Origin: Kyrpidia sp.
Lineage (GTDB): Bacteria > Bacillota > Bacilli > Kyrpidiales > Kyrpidiaceae
Direction of reading: 5' to 3'
DNA length: 64,000 nucleotides
NCBI GenBank assembly: GCA_029960885.1
Contig: JASBVV010000002.1
Coordinates: 20,222 to 84,221 of the forward strand
Below the pieces are notes generated by a model. It had not been told where the DNA came from. It worked only from the letters and a program-made list of their open reading frames with translations, and made no database searches. Positions 8,344 through 16,758 of the stretch are shown in pieces (position 1 is the stretch's first letter; each line of letters opens with the position of its first letter). The translations under genes and the position numbers were made by a program.

Positions 8344-9312
8344 ATGAGGGTTACTGAACTGTATCTGGCCATGCAAGGTGAACTCAGACGCGTGGAGGAG
8401 ATTCTCGAAGAAGAAGTGGCGAGCCGTGAGCCGGCATTGCAGGATGCCTCGTTGTATCTATTGAGGGCGGGCGGGAAACGGTTGCGGCCCTTGGTGGTGC
8501 TGGTGTCCGGCCGGTTCGGTCGCCAAGGGGATGGAGAGTCCTTGGCCCGGGCCGCGGCGGCCCTGGAGATGATTCATATGGCGACCTTGGTGCACGATGA
8601 CGTGATCGACCGGGCGGAGACCCGCAGGGGTCGGCCCACGGTGAAAGCGGCGTGGGGCGACCAATTGGCTCTGTACACGGGCGATTTTTTGTTGGCCCGG
8701 GCGTTGGAACTGTTGTCGGAAGTGGCCGATCGGCGGCTCCACGAGGTGACGGCCCGGGCGATTGCGCACATGTGCCGAGGGGAGTTGGAGCAGATGCACG
8801 ACCTGTACCGGGTTGAGCAGCCGCTCCTCCGGTATTTTCGCCGGATCCGCCAGAAAACGGCCCTGCTCATGGCGGTGAGCTGTCTGGTCGGAGCTCGGGT
8901 GGCCCGGGCGGATGAGGCGGCGGTGCGCGCGCTGTGGCGGTTTGGCGGGCATCTCGGCATGGCGTTTCAGATTGTCGACGATGTTCTGGACTTCACCGGA
9001 AGTGAAGCGGTTCTCGGCAAGCCGGTGGCAAGCGACCTGCTCCAAGGAAATTTGACGTTGCCGGTGCTTTTGGCGGTTCGGGAGGAGGCACTGGGACGTC
9101 GGTTGGCGGAGCGCATTCGTCCGGGCATGACGGCGGATGAGGTGGCCAAAGTGGCGAAAGCGGTGACAGCATGCGGGGCGGTTGAGCGGGCCAAACAGGT
9201 GGCCCACCGGTACGTGGAGCGAGCCCGGAGGGATTTGGCGCCTCTGCCGTACGAGTGGGGCAGGGAAGCGATGGAGGCGGTGTTGGGATTTGTCGCGGCC
9301 CGGGATCGCTGA
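8344..9312 (+). CDS. hepT: Heptaprenyl diphosphate synthase component II
   Basis: HepT is the catalytic subunit of the side-chain synthase, extending farnesyl diphosphate with isopentenyl diphosphate. The first Asp-rich motif is HDDVIDRAETRRG near residues 80-92 and the second is QIVDDVLDFTG near 212-222; GGKRLRP near residue 42 binds diphosphate. The 322-residue length is typical. ATG 8344 follows AGAGGAAC. A longer open frame begins in mqnC and is not used. It completes the hepS-menG-(futalosine genes)-hepT operon. Confidence 0.94.
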   Translation: MRVTELYLAMQGELRRVEEILEEEVASREPALQDASLYLLRAGGKRLRPLVVLVSGRFGRQGDGESLARAAAALEMIHMATLVHDDVIDRAETRRGRPTVKAAWGDQLALYTGDFLLARALELLSEVADRRLHEVTARAIAHMCRGELEQMHDLYRVEQPLLRYFRRIRQKTALLMAVSCLVGARVARADEAAVRALWRFGGHLGMAFQIVDDVLDFTGSEAVLGKPVASDLLQGNLTLPVLLAVREEALGRRLAERIRPGMTADEVAKVAKAVTACGAVERAKQVAHRYVERARRDLAPLPYEWGREAMEAVLGFVAARDR

Positions 9313-9333
9313 TCCTGTCAGCGCTGGACGGCC

Positions 9334-9362
9334 TTGTTCGAGGCCGGGCCGTCAGGTATAAT
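9334..9362 (+). promoter_or_regulatory. Sigma-A promoter for ndk
   Basis: TTGTTC (9334-9339) and a perfect TATAAT (9357-9362) are 17 nt apart, about 70 nt before the ndk start. The -35 box lies within an inverted repeat (GACGGCC...GGCCGTC) that could form a weak hairpin after hepT. Confidence 0.7.
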
Positions 9363-9430
9363 GATGCGGGCGCGCCGGTGCAGGGAGCGCGGCACCGGCC
9401 GAGTTCCGGAACAAGGAGTGAAAGAGTGAC

Positions 9431-9880
9431 GTGGCGTTGGAACAGACCTTTGTCATGATTAAGCCTGACGGCGTCCAACGGGGGCTGATCGGCGAGATTG
9501 TTTCCCGGTTTGAGAACCGCGGGCTCCAATTGGTTGCGGCCAAGCTCATGAATGTCTCCCGGGCGTTGGCGGAGAAACATTATGAAGAGCACCGGGAGAA
9601 GCCTTTTTTCGGGGAGTTGGTATCGTTCATCACCTCCGGACCCGTGTTCGCGATGGTGTGGCAGGGCCAGGGGGCGATCTCGGTGGTGCGGCAGATGATG
9701 GGGAAGACCAATCCGCAGGACGCGGCACCGGGGACGATTCGCGGAGATCTGGCGCTGTCGGTGGGAATGAACGTGGTCCACGGTTCCGATTCGCCCGAGA
9801 GCGCGGCCAGGGAGATCGCCCTCTGGTTCGGCGGGGAGACGCCCCTTCAATACGAAAGAACCATGGGGCGCTGGATCTGA
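9431..9880 (+). CDS. ndk: Nucleoside diphosphate kinase
   Basis: Ndk moves the terminal phosphate between nucleoside triphosphates and diphosphates through a phosphohistidine. The catalytic histidine is in [12 protein letters not shown] near residue 115. The start [23 protein letters not shown] and the RPFF-like [15 protein letters not shown] segment are diagnostic, and 149 residues is the usual length. The start is GTG. It has its own promoter and converges with the patatin-like gene, whose stop lies 2 nt away. Confidence 0.97.
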   Translation: MALEQTFVMIKPDGVQRGLIGEIVSRFENRGLQLVAAKLMNVSRALAEKHYEEHREKPFFGELVSFITSGPVFAMVWQGQGAISVVRQMMGKTNPQDAAPGTIRGDLALSVGMNVVHGSDSPESAAREIALWFGGETPLQYERTMGRWI

Positions 9881-9882
9881 GA

Positions 9883-10818
9883 TCAGGCCTTGGGCGGAGA
9901 GCCTTTCAGGTAAGCGCGGATGTCCGGAAGGCGGGAAAGGGCGTATCGCCGTCCGGCGTCGATGCACTCCGGGATGCGGTGATAGTCGGTCCATCCGATA
10001 TCCGGAACGGGCGGTGCCAGGCGCAGGGCCGGATAAGGGGACAATCTCAGCCCCGCCAGGTCGGCGAACATGAGGGTGAGGGATCGGTCGATGATGTCCA
10101 CGAACGATTCCAGTCGCCGGTCCTCCAGTTCTCCCAAGTGGAGGTCCACGGCGATGACCCGCTGTGCCCCCGCCAGAAACAACAGATCGGCGGGGAGGGT
10201 GTTGCGTACGGCCCCGTCGACCAAGCGCCGGCCGCGGAACGGAGTCGGCTGGAACACGCCGGGCAGGCTGCAGCTGGCCCGGACGGCCCGGGCCCATTCG
10301 TCTTCTCGTAGTCGGATGTACCTGTGTTCCCGCGGCAAGGGGAAAGACGGCAGTGAGCCGAACACCGCCGTTTCGGCGTGATACAGGTCGGTGGCCAGTA
10401 GCAGGCATGGTATGCGCCGACGAGGATATCTGCGAAGCAACCGGTGGATATAGGATTCCAGACGATTCCCCCGGATAAAACCGGCGGGGAGCAGCGTTTT
10501 GGGATTCGGCCGCAGCCCCAGGCGATACAAGGGATACAGCAGCAGAAATTTGCCGACGGTCCACAAGGAGATGTCCCAATCGATCAACCTCGTCAGGGCC
10601 AGTTGTGTGGCTCGGGTGATCATGGATGGAACGGGCATTCCGCGGGCGTACAGCGCGGCGACCAGCGCTCCTGCGCTCACCCCGGCGACGATGTCCGGGA
10701 TGATGCCGTTCTCTTCCAGGACCTGCAGAATGCCCAAGTGGCCGGCGCCGCGCAGACTTCCCCCGCTCAAAGCCAGGCCGAGCCGAAAGAAGGAGCGAGG
10801 CGTGTGGGTCAGTGCCAT
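9883..10818 (-). CDS. Patatin-like phospholipase (RssA family)
   Basis: This 311-residue serine hydrolase has the patatin elements in order: the oxyanion loop GGSLRGAGHLGIL near residues 20-32, the nucleophile elbow GVSAGAL near 47-53, and the catalytic aspartate in VDGAVRNTLP near 205. The patatin fold uses a Ser-Asp dyad to hydrolyse acyl esters of lipids; the physiological substrate is unknown. The start was set at ATG 10818 because GGGAGG lies 7 nt before it; the open frame continues further upstream without family similarity. It is divergent from cheR and inserted between ndk and cheR, which are neighbours in B. subtilis. Confidence 0.85.
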   Translation of the reverse strand: MALTHTPRSFFRLGLALSGGSLRGAGHLGILQVLEENGIIPDIVAGVSAGALVAALYARGMPVPSMITRATQLALTRLIDWDISLWTVGKFLLLYPLYRLGLRPNPKTLLPAGFIRGNRLESYIHRLLRRYPRRRIPCLLLATDLYHAETAVFGSLPSFPLPREHRYIRLREDEWARAVRASCSLPGVFQPTPFRGRRLVDGAVRNTLPADLLFLAGAQRVIAVDLHLGELEDRRLESFVDIIDRSLTLMFADLAGLRLSPYPALRLAPPVPDIGWTDYHRIPECIDAGRRYALSRLPDIRAYLKGSPPKA

Positions 10819-10870
10819 GGACATCCCTCCCGTCATCTGTCTGGTGGGGCTGCATGGGGGGACAAGACGG

Positions 10871-11776
10871 GTGGAGAAAGACGAATACGCATGGTTTGCG
10901 TCCCGAATCCTGGGGTGGATCGGGGTGGATCTGGGCGAGTACAAACGCCCCCAGATGGAGAGGAGACTGACGTCGCTCAGGCAGCGATGGAACTGTTCCA
11001 GTTGGGAAGCGTTTTTCGAGTTGCTTCGCCGGGACCGCCGGGTGTACCAGGAGTTTCTCGACAAGATGACGATCAACGTGTCGGAGTTTTACCGAAATCC
11101 GGGCCGCTGGGAAGTGATCGCCCGGCGGTTGGTGCCGCGGTATCTGGGATTGTCCCGGCCGGTCCGCTGCTGGAGCGCCGCCTGTTCCACGGGGGAAGAG
11201 CCGTACACCCTCGCCATGATTCTGATGGAGGGAGGGCTGATTCCGAGCCGTTTTGATATCCTCGCCACGGACATTGATGAAACGGCCATGGAACGGGCGA
11301 AACAAGGGATATACCGGACAGCTTCCCTGGAACATGTCCCCTCCGGCGTCAAGGCCAAATATTTTGACCGTCTGGATGAGGAACGCTGGGCGATCCGGCC
11401 GGTGGTCAAGCAGCGGGTGACGTTTCGCCGGCACAACCTGTTGGCCGACCCCTATGATCACGGCTTTGATCTGATTGTATGCCGCAATGTCATGATCTAT
11501 TTTACCGAAGAGGCGAAAACGAGGATTTACCCGAAGTTTCGCGAATCCCTGGTGCCGGGGGGAATCCTGTTCGTGGGCAGCACCGAGCCGATTTTCCAGC
11601 CGGAGCGATACGGTTTCCGGGTGTTCGATACGTTTTTTTACGAAAAAACGGGTCTTCCGCAGGCGCCCCCCGGTGGTCGGAATCGCCGCCCGTCCGCGCA
11701 CCGGGCGATGCGGGCGGCACCGGTTCCTTCGGACGGCCCGGCATCAGAAATCCTGGCACAGCCCGGAGGATCTTCG
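10871..11776 (+). CDS. cheR: Chemotaxis protein methyltransferase CheR (reading frame continues into aroC)
   Basis: CheR methylates glutamates of chemoreceptors using S-adenosylmethionine. The N-terminal helical domain (residues 1-75) is followed by the methyltransferase domain with WSAACSTGEEPYTLAM near 101-116, ILATDIDETAMERA near 133, FDLIVCRNVMIYF near 197 and GGILFVGSTEPI near 225. CheR proper ends at about residue 255 (TFFYEK). No stop codon follows: the frame passes through about 45 Pro/Arg/Ala-rich codons straight into aroC, so this entry ends by convention at the base before the aroC ATG. The true product is either a 688-residue CheR-AroC fusion or two proteins from one frame. GTG 10871 follows GGGGGG; alternative starts lie upstream to ATG 10817. 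Confidence 0.82.
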
Positions 11777-12937
11777 ATGTTGCGGTTTTTGACGGCGGGG
11801 GAGTCCCACGGGCCGGAGTTGACGGCCATCGTGGAAGGATTGCCCAGTCGGCTGCCGATTCAGTCGGCGCTCATTGACCAAGAATTGCGAAGGCGCCAGC
11901 AAGGCCACGGACGCGGGGGGCGCATGCGCATCGAAAGCGACCGGGTGGAGATTACCGGCGGTCTCCGGTTCGGGAAGACGTTGGGTTCTCCGCTGACGAT
12001 GAAGATTCGAAACCGGGACTGGGAGAACTGGAAGACGAAGATGGCGGTGGAAGGCGATCCGCCGCCCGAAGCGAAGCCTGTGACCAAACCCCGGCCGGGG
12101 CATGCGGATTTGGCCGGGCTTCTGAAATATAACCACGATGATGTGCGCAATGTGCTGGAACGTTCCAGCGCCCGAAACACCGCGACCTTGGTGGCGGTGG
12201 GAGCGGTGGCCCGGCAGTTGCTCATGCCCTTTGGCATTCGGATTTTCAGCCATGTGGTGGAGATCGGCGGGGTGGAAGCCGAGAGGTTTCCTCAACGAAT
12301 CGAGGACATCGCCGGGATGGCGGAGAAGTCGCCGGTGCGTTGTGCCGACCCCGAGGCATCGGCGCGGATGGTTGAGGCCATTGACCAAGCCCGCCGGGAC
12401 GGGAACACCCTGGGCGGAATCTTTGAGGTGGTGGCGTTGGGGGTGCCTCCCGGACTGGGCAGTTACGCGCACCCCGACCGGCGTTTGGACGGTCGGTTGG
12501 CCGGCGCTTTGATGAGTATTCAAGCGATCAAAGGGGTCGAGCTGGGCTTGGGGTTTGCCGCCGCCCGGTTGCCCGGCTCTGAGGTACACGACGAGATCGG
12601 GTACGACCCGTCGGTCGGGTATACCCGGGAAACCAATCACGCCGGCGGCATCGAGGGCGGAGTGAGCAACGGCCAGCCCGTGGTGGTGCGGGCGGCGATG
12701 AAGCCGATCCCCACCCTCTATAAACCGCTGCGCAGTGTGGATATTCACAGCAAAGAGCCGTTCCAGGCCAGTGTGGAACGATCGGACACCTGTGCGGTGC
12801 CGGCGGCCGCGGTGGTCGGAGAAGCGATGGTGGCCTGGGTGTTGGCCGCGAGTTTTCGGGAAAAGTTCGCCGGGGATTCGTTGGAAGAGGTGCGGGCTCA
12901 GTTCGATCACTACATGGACATGGTGAGTCGCCGATGA
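11777..12937 (+). CDS. aroC: Chorismate synthase
   Basis: Chorismate synthase removes phosphate from EPSP to give chorismate, the precursor of both tryptophan and, here, menaquinone. The 386-residue sequence begins MLRFLTAGESHGPELTAIVE, carries RRQQGHGRGGRM near residue 38, the signature RPGHADLAGLLKY near 100, and ERSSARNTA near 125. Its own ribosome-binding site (GGAGGA) lies 6 nt before ATG 11777, supporting independent initiation, although the upstream cheR frame enters it without a stop. It overlaps aroB by 4 nt (ATGA). Confidence 0.95.
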   Translation: MLRFLTAGESHGPELTAIVEGLPSRLPIQSALIDQELRRRQQGHGRGGRMRIESDRVEITGGLRFGKTLGSPLTMKIRNRDWENWKTKMAVEGDPPPEAKPVTKPRPGHADLAGLLKYNHDDVRNVLERSSARNTATLVAVGAVARQLLMPFGIRIFSHVVEIGGVEAERFPQRIEDIAGMAEKSPVRCADPEASARMVEAIDQARRDGNTLGGIFEVVALGVPPGLGSYAHPDRRLDGRLAGALMSIQAIKGVELGLGFAAARLPGSEVHDEIGYDPSVGYTRETNHAGGIEGGVSNGQPVVVRAAMKPIPTLYKPLRSVDIHSKEPFQASVERSDTCAVPAAAVVGEAMVAWVLAASFREKFAGDSLEEVRAQFDHYMDMVSRR

Positions 12938-14091
12938 ACTCCGAGCACGGGTTTCAAGAAGTGGTCTGGGTGGAACTCGGGGAGCGCCGGTATCCGATCG
13001 TGGTGGCCGACGGAGTGTTGGACCGGGCCGGAGAGTGGTTCCTGCAAGTCGGTTTGTCCCCCGGGTCGGTCCACCTGATCGTGACCGATGAAACAGTCCG
13101 TGCGGCGGGGTATCCGGAACGGGTGGCGGCCTCTCTGGGTGCCCGGGGGGTGACGGTGAAAACGGCGGAGATTCCGTCGGGGGAGCGGTCCAAGTCTCTG
13201 GAGTGGGCCGCTAAGCTTTATGAGGCCGCCCTGGGGGCGGGACTGGACCGGCAATCATCGATCTGGGCGGTCGGCGGCGGGGTGGTCGGGGACTTGGCAG
13301 GCTTCGTGGCGGCCACCTATATGCGGGGCGTGGCTTTTGTTCAAGTGCCCACCACCTGGTTGGCTCACGACGCGGCGGTGGGGGGCAAGGTGGCGATCAA
13401 TCTGCCCCGGGTCAAGAATGTGGTGGGGGCTTTTCACCAACCGAGACTGGTCTTGTATGATCCCACGGCCCTGGACAGCCTCTCCCGCCGGGATGTGGCG
13501 TCGGGGTTGGCGGAGGTGGTCAAACACGGCAGCATTCGGGACGCCGAGCTGTTCGACCGGGTGGAACGTCTCGGGGAATCCGTCTTGTATCTGAGAGGCG
13601 TTGAGCGAGTTCGTCTCCTGGCCCGCTCTTGTGCCATCAAGGCCCGGGTGGTGGAGGAAGACGAACGGGAAGCCGGAGTCCGCGCCCATTTGAACCTGGG
13701 GCATACCCTGGGCCACTCGCTGGAGACCCTGGGAGATTATCGCCGGTTTCGCCACGGAGAAGCGGTGGCCGTGGGGATGGTGTTTGCCGCTCTCCTCTCC
13801 GAGATGTGGCTCGGAGCCGCCCCGGGGACAGCGAAGCGCATGGCGGCCGTGTTGGAAAGGATCGGCCTGCCCACGGGCGTTCCCCGGGACTTTGAGGATG
13901 AAGCCCTGCTGCGCCCGATGTACAGCGACAAAAAGACGGTGGGCGGCAAACTGACGTTTGTTTTGCTGGAGGAGATCGGCCGGGCGAAGACGGTGAGGGG
14001 CATTCCCGCAGAGACGGTGAGACAGGCGATTCGCCGCCATCGAAGGGAGTTCCCGGATGGCGGATTTCCACCGCAGGGACCGGGCGATTGA
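12934..14091 (+). CDS. aroB: 3-dehydroquinate synthase
   Basis: AroB converts DAHP to 3-dehydroquinate, the second shikimate step, using NAD and a divalent metal. The NAD-binding segment WAVGGGVVGDLAGFVAATYMRG lies near residues 110-131, KVAINLP near 150, and the metal ligands include Glu in GLAEVVKHG (near 190) and His in HLNLGHTLGHSLE (near 250) and RHGEAVAVGM. The 385 residues include a short C-terminal extension. B. subtilis has aroH next; here aroH is absent and a promoter for the trp genes follows. Confidence 0.95.
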   Translation: MNSEHGFQEVVWVELGERRYPIVVADGVLDRAGEWFLQVGLSPGSVHLIVTDETVRAAGYPERVAASLGARGVTVKTAEIPSGERSKSLEWAAKLYEAALGAGLDRQSSIWAVGGGVVGDLAGFVAATYMRGVAFVQVPTTWLAHDAAVGGKVAINLPRVKNVVGAFHQPRLVLYDPTALDSLSRRDVASGLAEVVKHGSIRDAELFDRVERLGESVLYLRGVERVRLLARSCAIKARVVEEDEREAGVRAHLNLGHTLGHSLETLGDYRRFRHGEAVAVGMVFAALLSEMWLGAAPGTAKRMAAVLERIGLPTGVPRDFEDEALLRPMYSDKKTVGGKLTFVLLEEIGRAKTVRGIPAETVRQAIRRHRREFPDGGFPPQGPGD

Positions 14092-14139
14092 TCGTTGGCG
14101 GACCGGAACGGAGCCTGGCACCCCGGCATTTTCCCGGTC

Positions 14140-14168
14140 TTGACGGGCTATCGCGGGCGTAGTAGAAT
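14140..14168 (+). promoter_or_regulatory. Sigma-A promoter of the trp operon
   Basis: TTGACG (14140-14145) and TAGAAT (14163-14168) are exactly 17 nt apart, giving a predicted start near 14175 and a leader of about 90 nt to ATG 14265. The promoter lies between aroB and trpD, so trpDCFBA-tyrA-aroA can be transcribed apart from aroC-aroB. Confidence 0.78.
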
Positions 14169-14191
14169 GCAACCAAGTTCAGGAGGTTCGT

Positions 14192-14269
14192 GAGATTCGA
14201 GCCGTCCGTGAGCGGAGAGCCGAGTGGATCAGTGGAGACGAGTCCAGAGGAGAGTGGAGCCGAGATGAG
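14192..14269 (+). promoter_or_regulatory. TRAP-binding site: GAG repeats covering the trpD ribosome-binding site
   Basis: GAG triplets start at 14192, 14199, 14210, 14215 (also 14217), 14222, 14235, 14240, 14247, 14252 (also 14250), 14257, 14262 and 14267. That is twelve non-overlapping triplets, most with 2-nt spacers, close to the eleven (G/U)AG repeats bound by one TRAP ring. The last six run through the Shine-Dalgarno region and the trpD ATG. No terminator hairpin lies between promoter and gene, so tryptophan-loaded TRAP would be expected to block ribosome access, as known for B. subtilis trpG and trpP, rather than cause attenuation. TRAP itself is encoded at 2201-2443. Confidence 0.88.
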
Positions 14270-15326
14270 GGATGTGCTCGAACGGTTGCTTCGCGGGGAG
14301 GATTTGACCGAAGCCCAGGCGCAACAAGCCATGGAACAGGTCATGAGCGGAGAGGCGACCCATGCCCAGGTCGGCGCGTTTTTGACGGCGCTCAGGATCA
14401 AGGGGGAGAGGGTCGAAGAGATCGCCGGGTTCGCCAAGGCGATGCGGAAGTTTGCCCAGACGCTGCCGGTCGACCCGGAGGGGGTCATCGACACCTGCGG
14501 CACCGGAGGCGACGGGGCCCGGACGTTTAACGTTTCCACCGCGGCGGCGCTGGTTGCGGCGGCGGCGGGGGCGAAAGTGGCCAAACACGGCAATCGGAGC
14601 GTGTCCAGCCGGAGCGGCAGCGCCGATGTGTTGGCGGCGCTCGGGGTGGAAGTGGACCTCACCCCGGAGGAGGCTGTGGAATGCCTGGAGGTGTCGGGCC
14701 TTTGTTTTCTCTTCGCGCCCAGTTATCATGGGGCGATGCGTCACGCCATGGGTCCCCGGAAGGAACTCGGGTTCCGGACGGTATTCAACATTCTCGGTCC
14801 ACTCACCAATCCGGCCGGCGCCCGGCGTCAGGTCATGGGGACGTTCGCCGAGGATTTGGTGGAGAAGACTGCCAAGGTGTTGCTGCGTTTGGGTGCCAAC
14901 CATGCCTGGGTGGTTCATGGACTGGAGGACCATCTCGATGAGTTGAGCGTCAGCGGACCGAGCCTGGTGGCCGAAGTGAAAAACGGTGCGGTGAGCACAT
15001 TCGTTGTGACGCCGGAAGATGTGGGTCTGGCGCGCTCGCCCCTGTCCGAGGTGGCGGGCGGGGATGCCGGGGAGAATGCGGCGATCATCCGATCCATCCT
15101 GGACGGCCGCAGAGGGGGCGCCCGGGACATCGTGGTGCTGAACGCCGCGGCCAGTCTCCTCGTGGCGGGAATCACGCCCACGCTGCGGGCGGGAGTGGAG
15201 CTCGCCGAAACGGTGTTGGACGACGGACGGGCGAAGGAGACCTTGGAGCGCTTGGCCCGGACGACGACATCCCTGGTTGAGCGCAGAACCCGGGCGCTGT
15301 CCGTGAAAGGCGGGGTGGCGGGGTGA
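14265..15326 (+). CDS. trpD: Anthranilate phosphoribosyltransferase
   Basis: TrpD joins anthranilate to PRPP. The family N-terminus MRDVLERLLRGEDLTEAQA, the PRPP motif DTCGTGGDGARTFNVST (near residues 74-90) and KHGNRSVSSRSGSADVLAALG are all present; 353 residues is normal. I chose ATG 14265, with GTGGAG 5 nt upstream, since homologues begin here. In-frame GTG codons at 14190, 14208 and 14232 also exist, the first just after AGGAGG, and starting there would translate the TRAP repeats into a 25-residue leader. It is the first gene of the operon: trpE, which precedes it in B. subtilis, is missing. Confidence 0.95.
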   Translation: MRDVLERLLRGEDLTEAQAQQAMEQVMSGEATHAQVGAFLTALRIKGERVEEIAGFAKAMRKFAQTLPVDPEGVIDTCGTGGDGARTFNVSTAAALVAAAAGAKVAKHGNRSVSSRSGSADVLAALGVEVDLTPEEAVECLEVSGLCFLFAPSYHGAMRHAMGPRKELGFRTVFNILGPLTNPAGARRQVMGTFAEDLVEKTAKVLLRLGANHAWVVHGLEDHLDELSVSGPSLVAEVKNGAVSTFVVTPEDVGLARSPLSEVAGGDAGENAAIIRSILDGRRGGARDIVVLNAAASLLVAGITPTLRAGVELAETVLDDGRAKETLERLARTTTSLVERRTRALSVKGGVAG

Positions 15327-16120
15327 CGATCCTCGAGCGGATTGTCGAAGAGAAAAAGCGGGAGATCCCGAAACTGGGGGAGGGCCGATCGGCGTGGGAA
15401 GCCCGGCTCGCTTCAGCCCCGCCGGTGCGGGATTTCCGCGCCGCCCTGGAGCGGGGAGCCGCCCGCCGCCGGCAAGGGGCCGGGGTGGGGTTGATCGCCG
15501 AGGTGAAGAAAGCCTCCCCGTCCAAGGGATTGATACGCCCGGATTTTAACCCGCTGGTCATCGCCGACGACTATATGCGCGGCGGCGCGGACTGTATGTC
15601 GGTGCTCACCGACCGAACTTTTTTTCAAGGGGATCCCGCCTATCTCGAGCAAATCCGTGAGCGGAGCGACATTCCGCTGCTCCGTAAAGATTTTATTATC
15701 GATGAGCGGCAGATTTGGGAGGCCCGTTGTGTTGGCGCGGACGCGGTCCTGTTGATCGTGGCGATTCTGTCCGATGCGGCATTGGCGCGGTTCATAGAAG
15801 AGGTCCGCCGATTGGGGATGACCCCCTTGGTGGAAGTCCATTCCGAGGAGGAACTGAGACGGGCTGCGGCAGTGGGTGCCGAGGTGATCGGGGTGAACAA
15901 TCGGGATCTTCGGACCTTCGAGGTGGATCTGGGGGTCACCGAGCGTCTGGTGCCGAAGGCGCCGGCCGGGGCGCTTGTCATCAGCGAGAGCGGGATTTTC
16001 TCTGCCGAGGATGTGCGCCGGGTGCGGGAAGCAGGGGCCCGGGCGATCCTGGTGGGGGAGAGTCTCATGCGCAATCGGGATGTCGTCCGGGGCATTGAAG
16101 CCCTGGTGGGTGGGCCATGA
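15323..16120 (+). CDS. trpC: Indole-3-glycerol phosphate synthase
   Basis: TrpC closes the indole ring from carboxyphenylamino-deoxyribulose phosphate. This 265-residue TIM barrel shows the start TILERIVEEKKREI, AEVKKASPSKG (catalytic lysine region, near residue 57), LLRKDFIIDERQIWEA near 118, GVNNRDLRTFEVDL near 190 and SESGI near 220. It starts with GTG overlapping the trpD stop by 4 nt and overlaps trpF by 4 nt, indicating translational coupling. Confidence 0.96.
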   Translation: MTILERIVEEKKREIPKLGEGRSAWEARLASAPPVRDFRAALERGAARRRQGAGVGLIAEVKKASPSKGLIRPDFNPLVIADDYMRGGADCMSVLTDRTFFQGDPAYLEQIRERSDIPLLRKDFIIDERQIWEARCVGADAVLLIVAILSDAALARFIEEVRRLGMTPLVEVHSEEELRRAAAVGAEVIGVNNRDLRTFEVDLGVTERLVPKAPAGALVISESGIFSAEDVRRVREAGARAILVGESLMRNRDVVRGIEALVGGP

Positions 16121-16758
16121 CCACGATCAAAGCCTGCGGTTTCACCCGGGCGGAAGATGTGAAAGCCGCGGAGAAAGCCGGGGTGGACTGGCTGGGATTC
16201 GTTTTGGCGCCGAGCAAGCGCCGGGTGGACGTGGAACAGGCGGCGGCGCTGAGAGGGGTGACGCGGCTCCCCTGTATGGGGGTGTTCGTGGACACCGATC
16301 GCGAAGAGGTGTGGGAAACGGCGTGTCGGGTCGGTTTGGACGGGGTTCAATTGCATGGCCGGGAATCGCCCGCGGATTGCCGGCGGTTGCGGCGTGCCGG
16401 GCTCTTTGTGGTCAAGGCGTTTTCGGCCGTGGAAGATGTGCCGGAAGCGGTGGCGGCCTATCGGGGCACCGTGGACGCCGTCCTGGTGGATGCCGGGGTT
16501 GCGGGCGCCAGGGGCGGGCGAGGCCAAACCTTCGAATGGCGTCACATTCCCGAATGGCGCAGGCGTGCCGAGGGGATTTTTTTATGGATCGCCGGAGGGC
16601 TCCGTCCGGACAACGTGGAAGAGTTGTTGCGGGAGTATCGGCCGGACGGGGTGGATGTGTCCTCGGGAATTGAGGCGGGATGTCCCGGAATCAAAGATCC
16701 GAATCAACTGGACCAGTTCGTGCGAAAGGTGAGGGAATGGGATGACGGGACCCGATGA
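16117..16758 (+). CDS. trpF: Phosphoribosylanthranilate isomerase
   Basis: TrpF performs the Amadori rearrangement of phosphoribosylanthranilate. The 213-residue barrel starts [21 protein letters not shown] (general base Cys near residue 7; the usual KICG is KACG here), has [13 protein letters not shown] near 75, VDAVLVDAG with the catalytic aspartate near 125, and [10 protein letters not shown] near 160. It overlaps trpC by 4 nt and trpB by 17 nt. Confidence 0.94.
   Translation: MTTIKACGFTRAEDVKAAEKAGVDWLGFVLAPSKRRVDVEQAAALRGVTRLPCMGVFVDTDREEVWETACRVGLDGVQLHGRESPADCRRLRRAGLFVVKAFSAVEDVPEAVAAYRGTVDAVLVDAGVAGARGGRGQTFEWRHIPEWRRRAEGIFLWIAGGLRPDNVEELLREYRPDGVDVSSGIEAGCPGIKDPNQLDQFVRKVREWDDGTR

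Noticed and set aside
8993..11701. 902-codon minus-strand open frame across hepT, ndk, the patatin-like gene and cheR
   Set aside because: It runs through several recognised genes on either strand, has no family pattern and is rich in Arg/Pro/His, as expected for a shadow frame.
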